Source of the DNA: Coniferiporia sulphurascens
Lineage: Eukaryota > Basidiomycota > Agaricomycetes > Hymenochaetales > Hymenochaetaceae
Assembly (NCBI GenBank): GCA_002794785.1
Contig: NBBA01000003.1
Location: 1,674,001-1,738,000 of the forward strand
Direction: 5' to 3'
Length of the DNA: 64,000 nt
The notes under the pieces were generated by a model. It had not been told where the DNA came from and ran no database searches. It was given only the letters and a program-made list of their open reading frames with translations. Made by a program: the position numbers and the translations under genes. Position 1 is the first letter of the stretch. Every line of letters begins with the position of its first letter. Of this stretch, positions 1 through 11,799 are shown one piece after another.

Positions 1-366
1 CGGCGTTTTAATATAAAGATCCGCGGTAGGCATCCGAGTCGCTATTACCAAAGTCGACGGGAAATCGCAAGCGAAGGCGTTTATGGTGCAATAGACTAAA
101 AGCCCTCAAAAAAAAGGAAATGAGACTCCTATATCCTGCCTAGTTCCCCTTTAGAACCATAAGGCAAGTGAATGTATTTATCAACGGCTCGATTCTGTAA
201 GAATGGAGACACAGCAGTGACTCGGACAGCGCGACGTTTGGATTTTTCAAACACAGGGCATTTCATTTCACACATACTTTCAAGCTACAGTTACACTCAA
301 CACGATCACTGGAACAGGAATCGGTCCGATTCTTTATGTCGCTTATTACTAAATCTTTCGGCGTGC
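1..366. other. No gene recognised; left edge of duplicated block
   Basis: No coding region that I can support. From about position 88 the sequence matches the stretch starting near 5343, so this is the 3' flank of the first minus-strand lectin gene inside a duplicated block. Confidence 0.5.
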
Positions 367-1119
367 TCAAACTGTGTTGAACGACCACAGCTGCTGAAGG
401 GAGGATTCGTCGACCTGAAGCGCCACTTGGTTGTTTTCAACGGATGTAATATTCTTAGAAGAAGAGTCATTAAACCTTGTAGACGGGATAATCTCGGAGT
501 ACATACGCTATTGACATCGGTAGCCACAAGCCTTCCGCTGTCCGAGAAGACGGCATCAAATGGCGTCAACCTGCATTATGCTCTGTTATATGCACAATAT
601 CAGCTATATGCGACGTCACACACTTGAAAATATTCGGTGCAACGTCAACGAGCGTCCAGGCTAGAGGCTGGCCTCCCTGAACGAGCTTTCCGGTCTTATA
701 ATAGTGATTGTCATATGAGCTTGGTCATTCGTAATAAAAAGTCCAAAGTCTTACGGTTGAGTCCACACGAACGTAGCCTCCTCTATCCCCAAAGCTCGTC
801 TCATGCTGAGAGGTGAAAAGAGACTGAAGGGTGAACACCGTTTCACCGTTAGTTGTCGGGTACGTAAGGTATGTCCACTAATGTAATCAAAAACGATTAG
901 CACCGAAGAGCCGAGAAGGCGCCCTGGCTGAAGACGTACGATCTGGTTGCTCGTCTCTGGGATGTTCTGAGACCAAGCGAGAATGGGATTTCCGTCGTCG
1001 AGGGCGGAGTTTGCATTGTCAAGCCAGTGTCCAAAACCGATGTTCTGGATTGTATAGGTGTTGCCACTAACGGGCGCCACGGCGTTTTCGGAAAGAGGGA
1101 TAGGTGCAAGAGCAACCAT
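367..1119 (-). CDS. Ricin-B-like beta-trefoil lectin, paralog A (5 exons)
   Basis: Predicted 174-residue carbohydrate-binding lectin without a signal peptide, so probably cytosolic. Exons on the minus strand are 1119-940, 877-755, 694-624, 570-507 and 453-367. All introns are GT-AG, and the reading frame is open from ATG to TGA. The protein opens with a repeat of the type seen in ricin-B lectins (YTIQN, then GHWLDN and DGNPILAW). It has Q-x-W motifs at Q59-W61, spanning intron 1, and at Q167-W169. The start was chosen because it precedes the first trefoil strand and lies about 110 bp downstream of a TATA box. Exon lengths 2-4 (123, 71, 64) equal those of the other two paralogs. Sugar specificity cannot be read from the sequence. 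Known roles of fungal ricin-B lectins include defence against grazers, but that is not shown here. Confidence 0.82.
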
Positions 1120-1230
1120 TTCAGAAAGCAGTATTAGACGAAGTCTGGGTAGCGGCCCGATTGGTTGTTGTCCTACGACTGTTTTCGAGGATTACTTCGA
1201 GCTGAGGACCGTTGGGGATGAAATACGGTA

Positions 1231-1240
1231 CATTTTATAC
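1231..1240 (-). promoter_or_regulatory. TATA box of lectin A
   Basis: Minus-strand GTATAAAATG lies about 110 bp upstream of the lectin A start. The same element is kept in the duplicate at 6488-6497. Confidence 0.55.
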
Positions 1241-3986
1241 GCAAACTAGCTGACCAGGTCTTGTTCGTCATCCAACGTGCGCCACCACTTGGTGAGGGGA
1301 CAAGAGTAAATAATTGCGTGCTCTCGTGCCTCGGTCAGAAGAGCAAGTAACGGCCAGAAAACTCCGGGTCATCTGCCTCTTTCCAACGAAGTCGTACAGA
1401 AAAGATGTCAATGGAGAATGATTTTTTCCGGATACAGTCGTTGATTCCGCTATAGGTTCGGTCATTCCTAACGCAATATGACCTGTATCGGAGAACAAGG
1501 GCTCCCGCAGGTGAGAGATGGCAATGGTGTGGCAGAGTGCTAGCATTCGGTAGTCAACTCGACCGTGTGGACCAGTTTATGTCCAATTCTATGGGGTGCG
1601 TATTTAACAGGATAGACGAATACAAGTGAATGGCTTACACTTTTGGCTAACGGGCTGACTTGTTCCACATAAAAAATGCATTTATCTGATTGAGTCATGT
1701 AACGTCCACACAGAGCGCTCAGTTGGTATAGACTACAAATCAAGACCAAGAGTGACGGATTCAGAAAGCATCGCGAGTCTTTCGATGGAATCGAAATTTT
1801 TCATTTCGCGGCAGGTGCATGGGAAATATTTCAATTTGGATACTCAACAATAATGTTGTGCAGCCGGAAAGGTGACTACATGGCAGACGAAACAAAAGAG
1901 TTCCTGATCCGAAATAAGTTTCGCTTGGCACAGCGCATTTGATCTAGGAACCGAATTAGAAGTTTACTGGACTGTTCGATAATTCATACTCGCTCAAATT
2001 TATTGAGTGGAAACTTCCCATTCCTTGCCACCATATAAAAGAAGCCCAATAACGTTGGAAGCATGTACAACCACGGGTTCACTATTAGTACCAAAAGTTT
2101 ATATTGGGAACTTCGTCGTCCCATCAGATCAACAGGAATAGGGCGACGGCCTGTATACTCACTAGTCATCGGATCGCCTAGTCCTAGTCCTTAGAAGCTT
2201 GTGACGGGAGTCATGGTGTCCTGCCCTCGTGCGCGCCTTTTTATAAGCGAAACATTCATCGGAAAAAACAGGGAAGAACTGGAATGGATGGAAGATTTGA
2301 AATAGCTTTGAATAAAGGCCTACGAAGGATCTCTTCTGACCAAAGCGGTCCTCTCCCTTCCTTATTCACCAACTAGTCACCATACGCACGACTAATTGCG
2401 ACTTGCGACACTCGCACTCGCCATCTGACAAACCCGCATAAAAGTCCAGTACTTTGATTGGTGCATTCGGAGATGCATCGCAGACTTCCCAACTTCGCAC
2501 CAGAACCCAGAGACTGTCGAGACAATGTAGTCAGATGAGCCGCGTATTGACGCTACCAGAATCGGAACTTGAAGGGAATAATTGCAGTAGCATGGTCTGT
2601 TATTGCGGAGGAGGATGCTCTGTTCTTCCTGTCGAAATCCTGAGGCGTAAAAGTGAGTTATAAGTACAAAACTGGGAATTCCCCCAAATCCATTGTATAC
2701 AAAGCCTTATTGTCCCGTTGAAAAGATTTCCCGGAAGACTTGGTTCGAAATTGGTATAGCGAGGAGGCTTCGTTGTAGAAATGAGTCTGACCGGCATGTC
2801 TCTTTCTTCCTAGTAGTCCACACCAGCGATAATGTAGAGGGAAAACCCGAACTGATCCTAGTGAAGATATATTGACCCAAAAAACATGAGGTTCGGTTTC
2901 CGTCGGCAGGCCCTTCCGCCAAGTAGCACTCAACTTAACGCTGTCTAAACGTCTGAAAGGTCTGAAAGGGGCCAGTGCATCTCCATTATGCGGAGAAGTC
3001 ACGGAATTCTTTTTTTTGAAACCCCCCATCGGCGGTCGGTAATAAAAAATCGCATGACATGATCGAACGAATGTGGTCCCCCGAGAACAAAGGTCTGTGC
3101 TGAAGCTGCATGTGAGTATCTTTATTAAGCAAATTGTCTTCGGTTCAAAGTGCAACGCTGGGCAAAATATTGCGGTCGTGGGGGTAGTTGACATGAGTTG
3201 CTTACAGTACCCAAATGCCCCTAGCAGACAGCAGGTTGATGCCCATAATTGAAGAGGAAAATGCTTATTCAAGATAGCATATGAAGGTAGCCTCCATCTT
3301 TCAGCAGTCGAATCGGCCCAGCGAGCATGCACTACCTAGTGCCAGCAGTACTGAGTCCAGTGCCAGGTTACGAGATGAAGTGACCAGAGCCTTCGGCGTC
3401 ACGCGGCGATCTGCCGTGACGGATAATCACGTGGTTTGCAGAGTCCTCGGAGCTGGCTTTTTTCTTGATCGCGACTATTTCATGGAGGCCTTCGAAGATC
3501 CGCAGCTCAAGCACAATTGGAATTGTTATGAAAGCGCTCTAAACTCACTATCACTAAGACAGTTTCGGAGTGGTGCATGGCCAAATGAACGAAGCTACTA
3601 GCGACCCCAACTGAGTTGATGAGTCTTCGCCGGATTTGTTTCGATGACACTGGCAGGCAGCCAGAAACCACTGCTGGTAAACGCCCAAGAAGTCGAGCAC
3701 TTCTCTAATCTATACTTTATTTGTTTTGTATTCACAAACATAAGCGTCCCGGAAAGCCCCTAATATACCTAGGAATCCTAGTCAATTGGCTTCCCAGCCG
3801 TACCAGACGCCGCTTGCAAGCTCCATCGGTATTCTGGTGCATTCAGACTTCGCTTCACTAAGTCGCCACTTAGCGTCCATCATCAGCCTTCTATCCTCTA
3901 GCTCAGTAATTTCGGAAATATCTCTCGCTTCAGTTTAATCTGGTGGGACCGTACTGTCTAACTATCCAGTGGAAGTGGCTTTGGGG
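1241..3986. other. Long stretch with no recognised gene
   Basis: Contains the 5' flank of lectin A, the repeat at 1792-2170, and then about 1.8 kb in which I see no coherent gene. Longer open frames (2658-3332 minus, 3281-3601 plus) show no motif, no splice structure and no family resemblance, so I left them out. Confidence 0.5.
1792..2170 (+). repeat. Dispersed repeat; intact counterpart of 37900-38741
   Basis: Matches 37900-38741 in the same orientation with clear divergence. The distal copy is split near its middle by a Copia fragment that is absent here. This copy therefore shows the pre-insertion arrangement. No coding potential was recognised. Confidence 0.7.
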
Positions 3987-3998
3987 TCTATAAAAAGG
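3987..3998 (+). promoter_or_regulatory. TATA box of lectin C
   Basis: TCTATAAAAAGG lies about 80 bp upstream of the plus-strand lectin start at 4075. Confidence 0.65.
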
Positions 3999-4074
3999 GA
4001 GCTGGTTTCACGAAAAATATCCAGGTTCATACGTCCTCCTGAATACTCGTCGTTTTACTACAGCATCTCTTTCC

Positions 4075-4828
4075 ATGTCTGCACCCTCGAACGCCGTAAT
4101 CCCTGTTAGCGGCAGCAACTACAATGTCCAGAATCTTGGATATGGACACTTTCTTGATAATTCAGGTTCTGGGACTACAGACGGAAACCCTATCCTCGGA
4201 TGGAGCAGAGATACACCTGCGCAAATCAATCAGCTCGTAAGTTTTCCCCCCGCTTCTGTTCAATGTTGAAGATATCCTGATCCGCATACTCTTAAGTGGA
4301 CCTACCTAACCTACCCGTCCAGCGACAATGAAACCGTCTTTACGCTCCAGTCAGTCTCTACGACAAATAAGGAGACTGGATTCGATAGTCGTGGAGGCTA
4401 CATTCGCGCTGACTCTACTGTAAGTCATTCTTGCTCATATTCTACAGCATCGTACGGATTCTAATAAGGTGTCCTAGGGCAACAAGCTCGTCCAAGGGGG
4501 TGCCCCAATGGCGTGGAAGCTTGTAGAGACCTCCGCGCTCGTCTACAAGTAAGTATCAGCTTACTACCTGTGATCCCCACGGCGCTCGTACACACACACT
4601 TAAATCGGACGCAGGTTGATCCCGTTCGATGACTTTTTCTCCGGAAATGGTTCGAAGATTGCGTCAGACGTCAGCAGCGTAAGCCATTCGCTCTTTCTAT
4701 ACCCGAATCTCTATACAGCTTATTGTTCTAATCGTCAGACCATTTCGTCCTCCACCGTCAACCAGCTGGAGCTTCTGGCTGACGCGTCTAAGCTTACGCA
4801 ACTCTGGTCGTTCACCCAGGAAGAGTGA
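4075..4828 (+). CDS. Ricin-B-like beta-trefoil lectin, paralog C (5 exons)
   Basis: Predicted 169-residue cytosolic lectin. Exons are 4075-4236, 4297-4419, 4478-4548, 4615-4678 and 4739-4828. All four introns are GT-AG, and a CTAAT branch-point-like motif precedes the second acceptor. Joined, the frame is open to TGA. Q-x-W motifs are at Q53-W55 and Q161-W163; the first is again split by intron 1, exactly as in the two minus-strand paralogs. The N-terminal repeat reads YNVQN then GHFLDN, the usual opening of a ricin-B fold. Compared with A and B it lacks a few N-terminal residues and is clearly more diverged, so this is an older duplicate. An AATAAA signal lies about 120 bp past the stop. Sugar specificity is unknown. 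Confidence 0.85.
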
Positions 4829-5342
4829 TCGAGACTCGTGTAAAAGTGGCAGGAGTAGGAATATATACGCACATAGCCGGAGCTTCTTCGGCTGAGTGTT
4901 GGTTGAGCATTCGATCTTCAGAAATGAGTTTGTATGTAATTGTGAATGAATAAATATTTTGGTACTGAATTTTTTATTGCTGATCCGTCATATACAACCG
5001 TAATCCACTAGTACAGTGTACACTCTATTTCACTCAATTGAGCAGGAACACTTACGAAAATCATATGTATACTTCTGGGATACATATACTGACTTTGAGC
5101 TGGTAGGGCCCAGTAAGTAAATCTGGGGAGGTGAGGGAGTGCAAAAAACAGGTGTTCCAATCGGAGTAGGCTATGGTAATCACATTATTGTTGAAATTCT
5201 TTGGCTGAACATATTCACACGAAAGTTATGTCAACTTGTAGCAGAGACATAGCTCTTTCAATGGTATTTTTTTCGGGCAGGAGTGGCAAATAATAAGATG
5301 AGTTAGAGGCTCAAAGGGCGAAAACTGGGTATTCAAGAATCC
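4829..5342. other. Lectin C 3' region, no further gene
   Basis: Includes an AATAAA poly(A) signal near 4949. Nothing else was recognised before the duplicated block begins at about 5343. Confidence 0.5.
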
Positions 5343-5622
5343 GTGCAATAGACTGAAATCCCACAAAAAAAAACGAAAATGAGACTCATATCTCCTATCA
5401 AGTGCCCCTTCAGAACCATAAGGCGAGTACATGTATTTTTCAACAGCTCGATTCCGTTAAAAATGGAAACACAGCAGTGACAGCACGACGTTTGGATTTT
5501 TCAAACACAGGGCATTTCATTTCACACAAATACTTTCAAGCCACAGTTACACTCAACACTACCAATAGAACAGGAATCGGACCGATTCTTTATGTTGCTT
5601 AGTACTAAACCTTTCAGCGTGC

Positions 5623-6375
5623 TCAAACTGTGTTGAACGACCACAGCTGCTGAAGGGAAGACTCATCGACTTGGAGCGCTGCTTGGTTGTTTACAGACGA
5701 TGTAATATTCTTAGAAGAAGAGTCATTAAACCTTGTAGACGGGATAATCTCGGAGTACATACGCTATTGACATCGGTAGCCACAAGCCTTCCGCTGTCCG
5801 AGAAGACAGCATCAAATGGCATCATCCTGCATTATGTTCTGTTATATGCACAGCAACAGCCATATGCGACTTCACACACTTGTAAATGTTCGGTGCAACG
5901 TCAACGAGCGTCCAAACTAGAGGCTGGCCTCCCTGAACGAGCTTTCCGGTCTTATAATAGTGATTGTCATACGAGCTTGGTCATTCGTAATAAAAAGTCC
6001 AAAGTCTTACGGTTGAGTCCACACGAACATAACCTCCTCTGTCCCCAAAGCTCGTCTCATGCTGAGAGGTGAAAAGAGACTGAAGAGTGAACACCGTTTC
6101 GCCGCTAGTAGTCGGGTACGTAAGGTATGTCCACTAATGTAATCAAAAACGGTTAGCACCGATGAGCCGAGGAAGCGCCCTAGCTGAAGACGTACGGTCT
6201 GATTGTCTGTCCCTGGAATGCTCTGAGACCAAGCGAGAATGGGATTTCCGTCGCCGAAGGCGGAGTGAGCATTGTCAAGCCAGTGTCCAAAACTGATGTT
6301 CTGGATTGTATAGGTGTTGCCACTAACAGGCGCCACGGAATTTGCGGAAAGAGAGATAGGTGCAAGAGCAACCAT
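5623..6375 (-). CDS. Ricin-B-like beta-trefoil lectin, paralog B (5 exons)
   Basis: Predicted 174-residue lectin, the closest relative of paralog A. Exons on the minus strand are 6375-6196, 6133-6011, 5950-5880, 5826-5763 and 5709-5623, the same lengths as in A. All introns are GT-AG and the frame is open to TGA. Q-x-W motifs are at Q59-W61 and Q167-W169. An in-frame open stretch continues upstream of 6375, but the ATG at 6375 matches the start of A and sits downstream of a conserved TATA box, so I chose it. Exon differences from A are mostly single amino-acid changes, which suggests that both copies are maintained. Confidence 0.82.
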
Positions 6376-6487
6376 TTCAGCAAGCGATATTAGACGAAGT
6401 CTGGGTAATGACTGGATTAGTTGTTGTCTTACGACTGCTCTCGAGGGATTACTTCGAGCTGAGGACCGTTGGGACGAAAGACGGTAC

Positions 6488-6497
6488 GTTTTATACG
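6488..6497 (-). promoter_or_regulatory. TATA box of lectin B
   Basis: Minus-strand GTATAAAACG, equivalent in position to the TATA box of lectin A. Confidence 0.55.
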
Positions 6498-7049
6498 CAA
6501 ACGAGCTGTCCACGTCTTGTTCATCATTCAACAACATGGGTCACCCCACCCACGTTCATAATTTGGTGAGGGGACAAGGGTAAATAATTGCGTGCTCTCG
6601 TGCCTCCGTCAGAAGAGCAAGTGACGACTAGAAAACTCCGGACCATCTGCTTCCTTCCAACGAAGTCGTACAAAGAAGAGTCAACGGAGACTGATTTTTG
6701 TCAAGCACAGTTGCTGGTTCTGCTGTAGGTACGATCTTTCTATGACCCGCGTCGGTGCACAAGGACTTCCGCGGGTGAGAGAAGGAAATAGGTAGGCCAG
6801 TGTGCTAGCATTTGGTAGTCATCTCGACAGTGTGGACCAGTTTATGTTCCATTCTATGGGAGCACATTCAGCAGGATAGACGAGCACAAGTAGCTGGCTT
6901 ACATTTTTGATTAACGGGCTGACTTGTTCCACACGTTAATCTAGTTGAATTATTCGTGTAACGTCCGCACAGAGCGCTCAGTTTGCATAAAGTACAAATC
7001 GGCAGGCATAGGAACTCCTTGGATCGATCCTACGTCGTGGGCGACGACG

Positions 7050-7290
7050 TGTCTTTAATTCAAACACCGACTCCCACGCTCAAACATCCCCATGCGCGCC
7101 TTTCTACACACCCATTTGAAAGTCCGGTATCCCACGCATGTACATTTATTCACACACTCCGTAAGCCATCCTCAGGACTTGTGCATTCAAACTCCGATTC
7201 CCACACGTTGCCCGCAATACAAGATGTACATTCAAAGTCCGCCGCCCACGGTCTTAAAGAACCCGAAGCATATTTTATTTCAAAGTCCGC
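7050..7290 (-). repeat. Degenerate ~55-bp tandem units (inverse of 37630-37850)
   Basis: Several units contain TTCAAACTCCGATTCCCACA-like text separated by CATGCG/CACGCA words. On the opposite strand this is the GGAGTCGGAGTTTGAAATG unit that recurs at 37630-37850. No gene. Confidence 0.6.
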
Positions 7291-7338
7291 TTACTACATA
7301 AATAATTCAAATTGGGTAAGGTAGGTATTGACTATGTA

Positions 7339-7601
7339 CAGGTGGATATAATTAGTTACACCGCACCTATAAATGGAAATAGTTTCCCATCACCCAAAAC
7401 GTGATCGTGAATTTATTTGACAAGCTCATATGCTACAAAATTGGACACTCACAATGTCTTGAATACACATAAACTCCATAGATATGGTATAAGAAGCAAT
7501 GTTACTAATAGCAAGCACTTCCACTAAATTTTCAATGATAGAATGGGTGATGAAAAACACCTTCCATTTTGGGGTGCGGTGTAACTAATTATATCCACCT
7601 G
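7339..7601. mobile_element. Tc1/mariner-like MITE, 263 bp
   Basis: Perfect 29-bp terminal inverted repeats lie at 7339-7367 (starting CAGGTGGATATAATT) and 7573-7601. They are flanked by TA dinucleotides at 7337-7338 and 7602-7603, the target duplication typical of Tc1/mariner elements. The interior is AT-rich and non-coding, so the element depends on a transposase encoded elsewhere. Perfect inverted repeats indicate recent movement. Confidence 0.9.
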
Positions 7602-7603
7602 TA

Positions 7604-8705
7604 GTGTAATAGAAGTGTAATAGATACCAATAAAGGAAAAAAAAAAAAACTCTGGGGCTATGCTGCCTCCTCATCACCGCTGCTATTTCCACCACCTGTT
7701 ACAATTTTCCTTTACTTTCCTCTTACTGCGCTGACTCACTTCCTCTTTGTCATCATCAGTCAGCACAACTCCCCCATCTCTCTAACTTACTCTTCATTAT
7801 TCACCTTGCACCATAAGACGCCATGATGACGCCTTATCGCATCACCATGACGTGCTTTGCTTACCGATAGCCCTACTTGTATTACCAAGGCATTCCTTGG
7901 GTTTCCATGACCTTCCATTAGTCTGGCAAACTACCCTACACAGGCTGCTACAGTAGCAAACACATAGAGTAGCATATAAGCATGTAACTTCAGTAGCACA
8001 AGCCCTAAGCTTGTGCTCTTTGTTCATACAAGCCCATTATCTGCTACCACCAGTCTACTGTGTGCCGTTAAACCCTCAGTCATTTCGTCGTAACCCGACT
8101 ATACTCCGAGAACCACCGTGTCCACATTGTTGATCAAGCAGCACCACCGACAATCCCCCTCGACTTACGACATCTAGGAAGCCCCATTGTCATCACCACT
8201 AGCCTCAATGATCAGGAAGCCCTGACACCAATCATCACGTAAACCATTGAGCTTAACACCACCGGCTGGTCGTCACCGCCATTGCCGCCGCCTCATCATC
8301 GTCACCATTGATGCCCCCACCTCGTTGTCGCCACCTTTGCCGCTGCTATCCTTATCCCCACCCTCTTCGCCCACCGCCCATCCTCTATGTCCCCGTGCAA
8401 CCTCGAAAATGCCACCAACTTTGGGTCAGTCAGTTTCAGTTACTGAAGTCACTACACAGAAAGGAAACCCACCCAATAGGTCGCTTGCAATATACCTAGC
8501 TCTGTTCGCCATAGACTGATACGTGTCCCCCTTCCATAAAGAAAAGGCTGCGTGACCACTGCTTGAGGCGAGTTTCGCTGCGCTCCACCAGGCCACAGCG
8601 AGGGAAGAATAACCGCAGACGAGGCGATGCAATTCCTCCTCTTGCAAGTCAACCTCTTCCCTCCATCGGTCTCTTGCAGCACGCCAGTGAAACCACAACA
8701 CCCTG
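7604..8705. other. No gene recognised
   Basis: C-rich, low-complexity sequence (8140-8420) with proline/serine-coding frames on the plus strand that I take for chance. It leads into the 3' end of the KDZ relic. Confidence 0.45.
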
Positions 8706-11531
8706 TCATCTGTGCACTGTAAGTGGATCGCAGAACCGCATATACTCGCAGACCTCACCTTCCTTTTCCCATTCCAGTGTGTCTAATGCAGACTGTATGC
8801 TCTCGCGAAGGGGACCAGTTTCTGCAGTCCACAGCCACCCCATCGGTTTCGCCCCAGATCCAAACTCATGTGGATCGAACGTTGAAGTCCAATATGTATC
8901 TGCATCAGTAAGGGGCTTGAAAGCCGGGTCGTCTTCCCGCATACCCAGAGAAATCAAAGTGATCCGTATTGACCGATATTCCGCCATCCAAAAGGCCTTT
9001 TGTTTATGCGTGGCGATGAGTGCATTTCCCGACTGAGTCCGCATTGCAGGGGTACGAGTATGTATCTTTACTTCATGCTCATACACCATCACCTCCCAAA
9101 TTGCACTTTTCAACGCATTGATGGCATCAAGTGCCTGGCCCTTCCTGAGTTCCAGTTCGCAAGCTGTGCCGTCCTGAAGGCTGTAAACGTTACGGTACTC
9201 GATAGTAAATTCAGAGGGGAGTAAGATATGCTCATCTCTAGGATTATCTGCTTTGACAACTCTGTCAAGCACTGTGTATAGACCAGGAAAGACCTTCCAT
9301 TGCCCTTCATGCCATCGGGCAATGTCTCCTCGCAAAGACGATATATTACTGACACCGTCTGTGAAGTCTGCGTGAATCCTTCGCCTAGAGACGCAAAATA
9401 AGCACCTATTCAGTACGAGGTTGCCAATACTAAACTGAGCATGCTGGATCGCCAATCCCATGTTGATTACATGCGCCAATTCCCTCTTGTATGACATAGC
9501 TCCATTGGGGCTTACCAGCCAAGTGAAAGTTTGGAGTGCATCTAACAAGGACAAATCTAAAAGGATGTTAGGCTTAGGAAGTAACATGTGAATCGCCACA
9601 TACAGGATAACTTCGACCGGTACATGCTGTCCCATTGCCCCGTCTCGTTCTTGTATGGCTCACAGCTCAGGTTGCACCATCCTTCCACGATATCGTTCCC
9701 ATACCTCATGCGGCATGAGCGATCCATATCGGTAAATTCCTCAGCTTTATTGGTGGCGAGATTTCTGGTCTTCGGTAATTTGCGCCTGATGACTTCTGCT
9801 GGAGTTCTATTAGTGCATTGAAACCAACAGAAGTGCAATAAATACCTAGATTTTGCATTTTGTGTCTGTTCCAATCACCTATACTGTCGTCCAACGTGTC
9901 GTCTCTATGCCCCGGATTCATCTGCTTCGTACTCCCCACAATTTGGTTTGCTTCCAACCACCATCGCTCTGCTTCCTCTCTGTCTAGTCGACCCACTGCT
10001 TCAAAATAATTCAGTGAGAATCGCCACTGGCAATCTTTGACGTGATTCTGCAAATGCATTTTTCCAACTGCAATGGCAATGTCATCGACATGTAGATGAG
10101 GGAACTGGATACTAAACCTGTACTGCAGATTGACGCAGTACTGGCACCCAATATTGTATGTGAAGACCTTCTGCGGAATATCTTCCATGAGTTGTAGCGT
10201 GCCTTCAAGCGCTTTGTCGCCCATAACAAACCTAACAGGACGATTGTCGTCAGTGTTCGTATCTCGCATATTGTTGCCACTCGCCTTTCGCCAGCATTAA
10301 GGTTAACGGCACAATCCGGGCGGATGAGGCCATGTCAACATAATATCATAATAATGCCAGATACACTCTGCTTGTCATATTTTAGGGAGTTCCAATTTAG
10401 TATTGCCTCGAACTCACGGCAATGGCCTTTCTGCACCGTAGTCAGCTTGCTCGCACTCGCATCTGTAAAGCAAGTCAACTAACCTCAATCTTAATATTAG
10501 CAAATCTCTTGATATGCTCGTCGACAGGTCCCTTTGCACGCATATAACCCCACCCATTCCACAGCGCTGGGTCCAGCGTGTTATTCTTCTTTTTGAGATT
10601 GATAAGCTTAAAATTGCCATCCATACACATGTACAATGTGTCGAAATGCCTGAAATAGCAAACTGGTCATTAGTGAGCTACAAACACAGCCGAGGTGACG
10701 AATGGTTTGCTTTCCGAAGGTCTGTCTTCGGATTGTGACCTCAATTTGGAGGGCATATTAACCCTTGGTATGGGACATGCCATGCACACCTCCGCGAAAG
10801 ACCCCTTGGGTCTGAAAGTGATATGGTGGTCAATGTCATGCAATTGACCACTCTCGTGCTCAGCCATCACATATCGCCATATATGTGCAATGTGCGTGAA
10901 GTACTTATCGCGGGGCTTAAAATTCATTAGTTTCGGAATCAAGCAAAAACAGATTGAGCTTACCGGCACTGAGGATGGATTGTTGTCATCTGTCTTCCGC
11001 TGTATGCCTTTCACGTAGTCGAATGCCGACTTTCGACTGGCATGTGTGTGGATATGGAAGTCCTTAAGGCAGCAGAATGTTACAGCTGATACAGGCGCCT
11101 TCACCGACCCGGGAAAGAGACTGTCGGATGAGCTGCAGGTATTCTTCTTCTCGAAAGAGACACGAGCAGTAAACGACCTTGCACGAATCATGGAACCCAT
11201 TCCAGTCAGTCATGCTCAACGAAGCCGTTTCCGATGCAGTCGCATTTGGGCAGCAAGCGCTGCCATGGCCTAGGTATATTCGGAGTCCCAGGTCATCGTC
11301 CGACATGCTCTTCTGTTCGAAATATTGACCATTCCACTTCTCTGCCCAATGGAAGTACATTCACGCATGAGCCTTCACAAGACATTCCCCACATACCACC
11401 TCGCTAACATCGCAATCAGAGCACCTGTACAGGCACTTTTGGCTGCTGAGGCATGAGCATGGATCTTCCATGCCCGCACATGCTTCGCGCACGAACATGG
11501 CGTTCTGAATCTCTGCCAGCTTGGGTAGGTA
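8706..11531 (-). pseudogene. KDZ-type transposase relic
   Basis: The minus strand encodes, in order, a CxC-type zinc cluster (CSCL, CLYRCSDCDV, CGEC near 11460-11370), an LGHGS segment, a region with LFP, FHIH and CPIP.N motifs (11200-10700), MDGNFKL (about 10620), and a core with YNIGCQY, VGKMHLQNHVKDC, FSLNYFEAVGR and TLDDSIGDWN (10269-9900). A C-terminal part follows with LPSEF, LRKGQALDA and GWLW (9635-8706). This order is that of Kyakuja-Dileera-Zisupton DNA transposases. Decay is clear. A TGA at 11363-11361 splits the CxC domain. Frames shift near 10280 and 9700. The Asp of the usual YDxxCQ motif is Asn. A young Copia element sits in the exon just upstream of the cysteine cluster. The gene is therefore inactive. 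Intron boundaries were not fixed. Confidence 0.85.
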
Positions 11532-11786
11532 TCTTAAAATCTACGCACGTTGTGGTAGACGATGAGGTGCAGTGGTGAAGTTCAGGCAAGGTGGGTTATC
11601 AGCGTAAACCGATGTATTTCTAGGGCGAGACCAGCTCCCCTTATATACACGTTCCGTGGGCTAGTACTACTATAACTAACTAGCTCCTATCGTATGGCGT
11701 TATCATTGCGTTATCGTTCACTTAGTAATGTGGTTGTTCATATGACCACGTACTATATTTATATCGTTCGTTATATTTATTTAATA
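11532..11786 (-). repeat. Copia 3' LTR
   Basis: 255 bp. In element orientation it starts TATTAAATAAATAT and ends ATTTTAAGA, so the ends are not canonical TG..CA. One difference from the 5' LTR (ATTGCGTT here, ATTGTGTT in the other). Confidence 0.93.
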
Positions 11787-11799
11787 CTCCCCTTCAAAC
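11787..11799 (-). other. Polypurine tract
   Basis: GTTTGAAGGGGAG immediately precedes the 3' LTR in element orientation, the expected place for plus-strand priming. The same tract precedes the LTR of the truncated copy at 38283. Confidence 0.75.

Larger units (their letters stand above)
88..1740. repeat. Segmental duplication, copy 1 (with lectin gene A)
   Basis: This block aligns collinearly with about 5343-6997, with scattered substitutions and small indels (for example extra bases near 1670-1700). It carries the whole minus-strand lectin gene plus about 100-300 bp of 3' flank and 600 bp of 5' flank. Both copies of the gene are open, so the duplication carried a working unit with its promoter. 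The ends were placed by eye and are good to about 10 bp. Confidence 0.8.
5343..6997. repeat. Segmental duplication, copy 2 (with lectin gene B)
   Basis: Collinear with 88-1740. The two copies lie as direct repeats flanking the plus-strand lectin C. Confidence 0.8.

Noticed and set aside
2658..3332. 224-codon minus-strand open frame
   Set aside because: No motif, no splice support and biased toward Cys/Arg; it reads like chance.
8247..8519. Proline/serine-rich plus-strand frame
   Set aside because: C-rich low-complexity DNA opens several overlapping frames equally, with no start context or splice sites.
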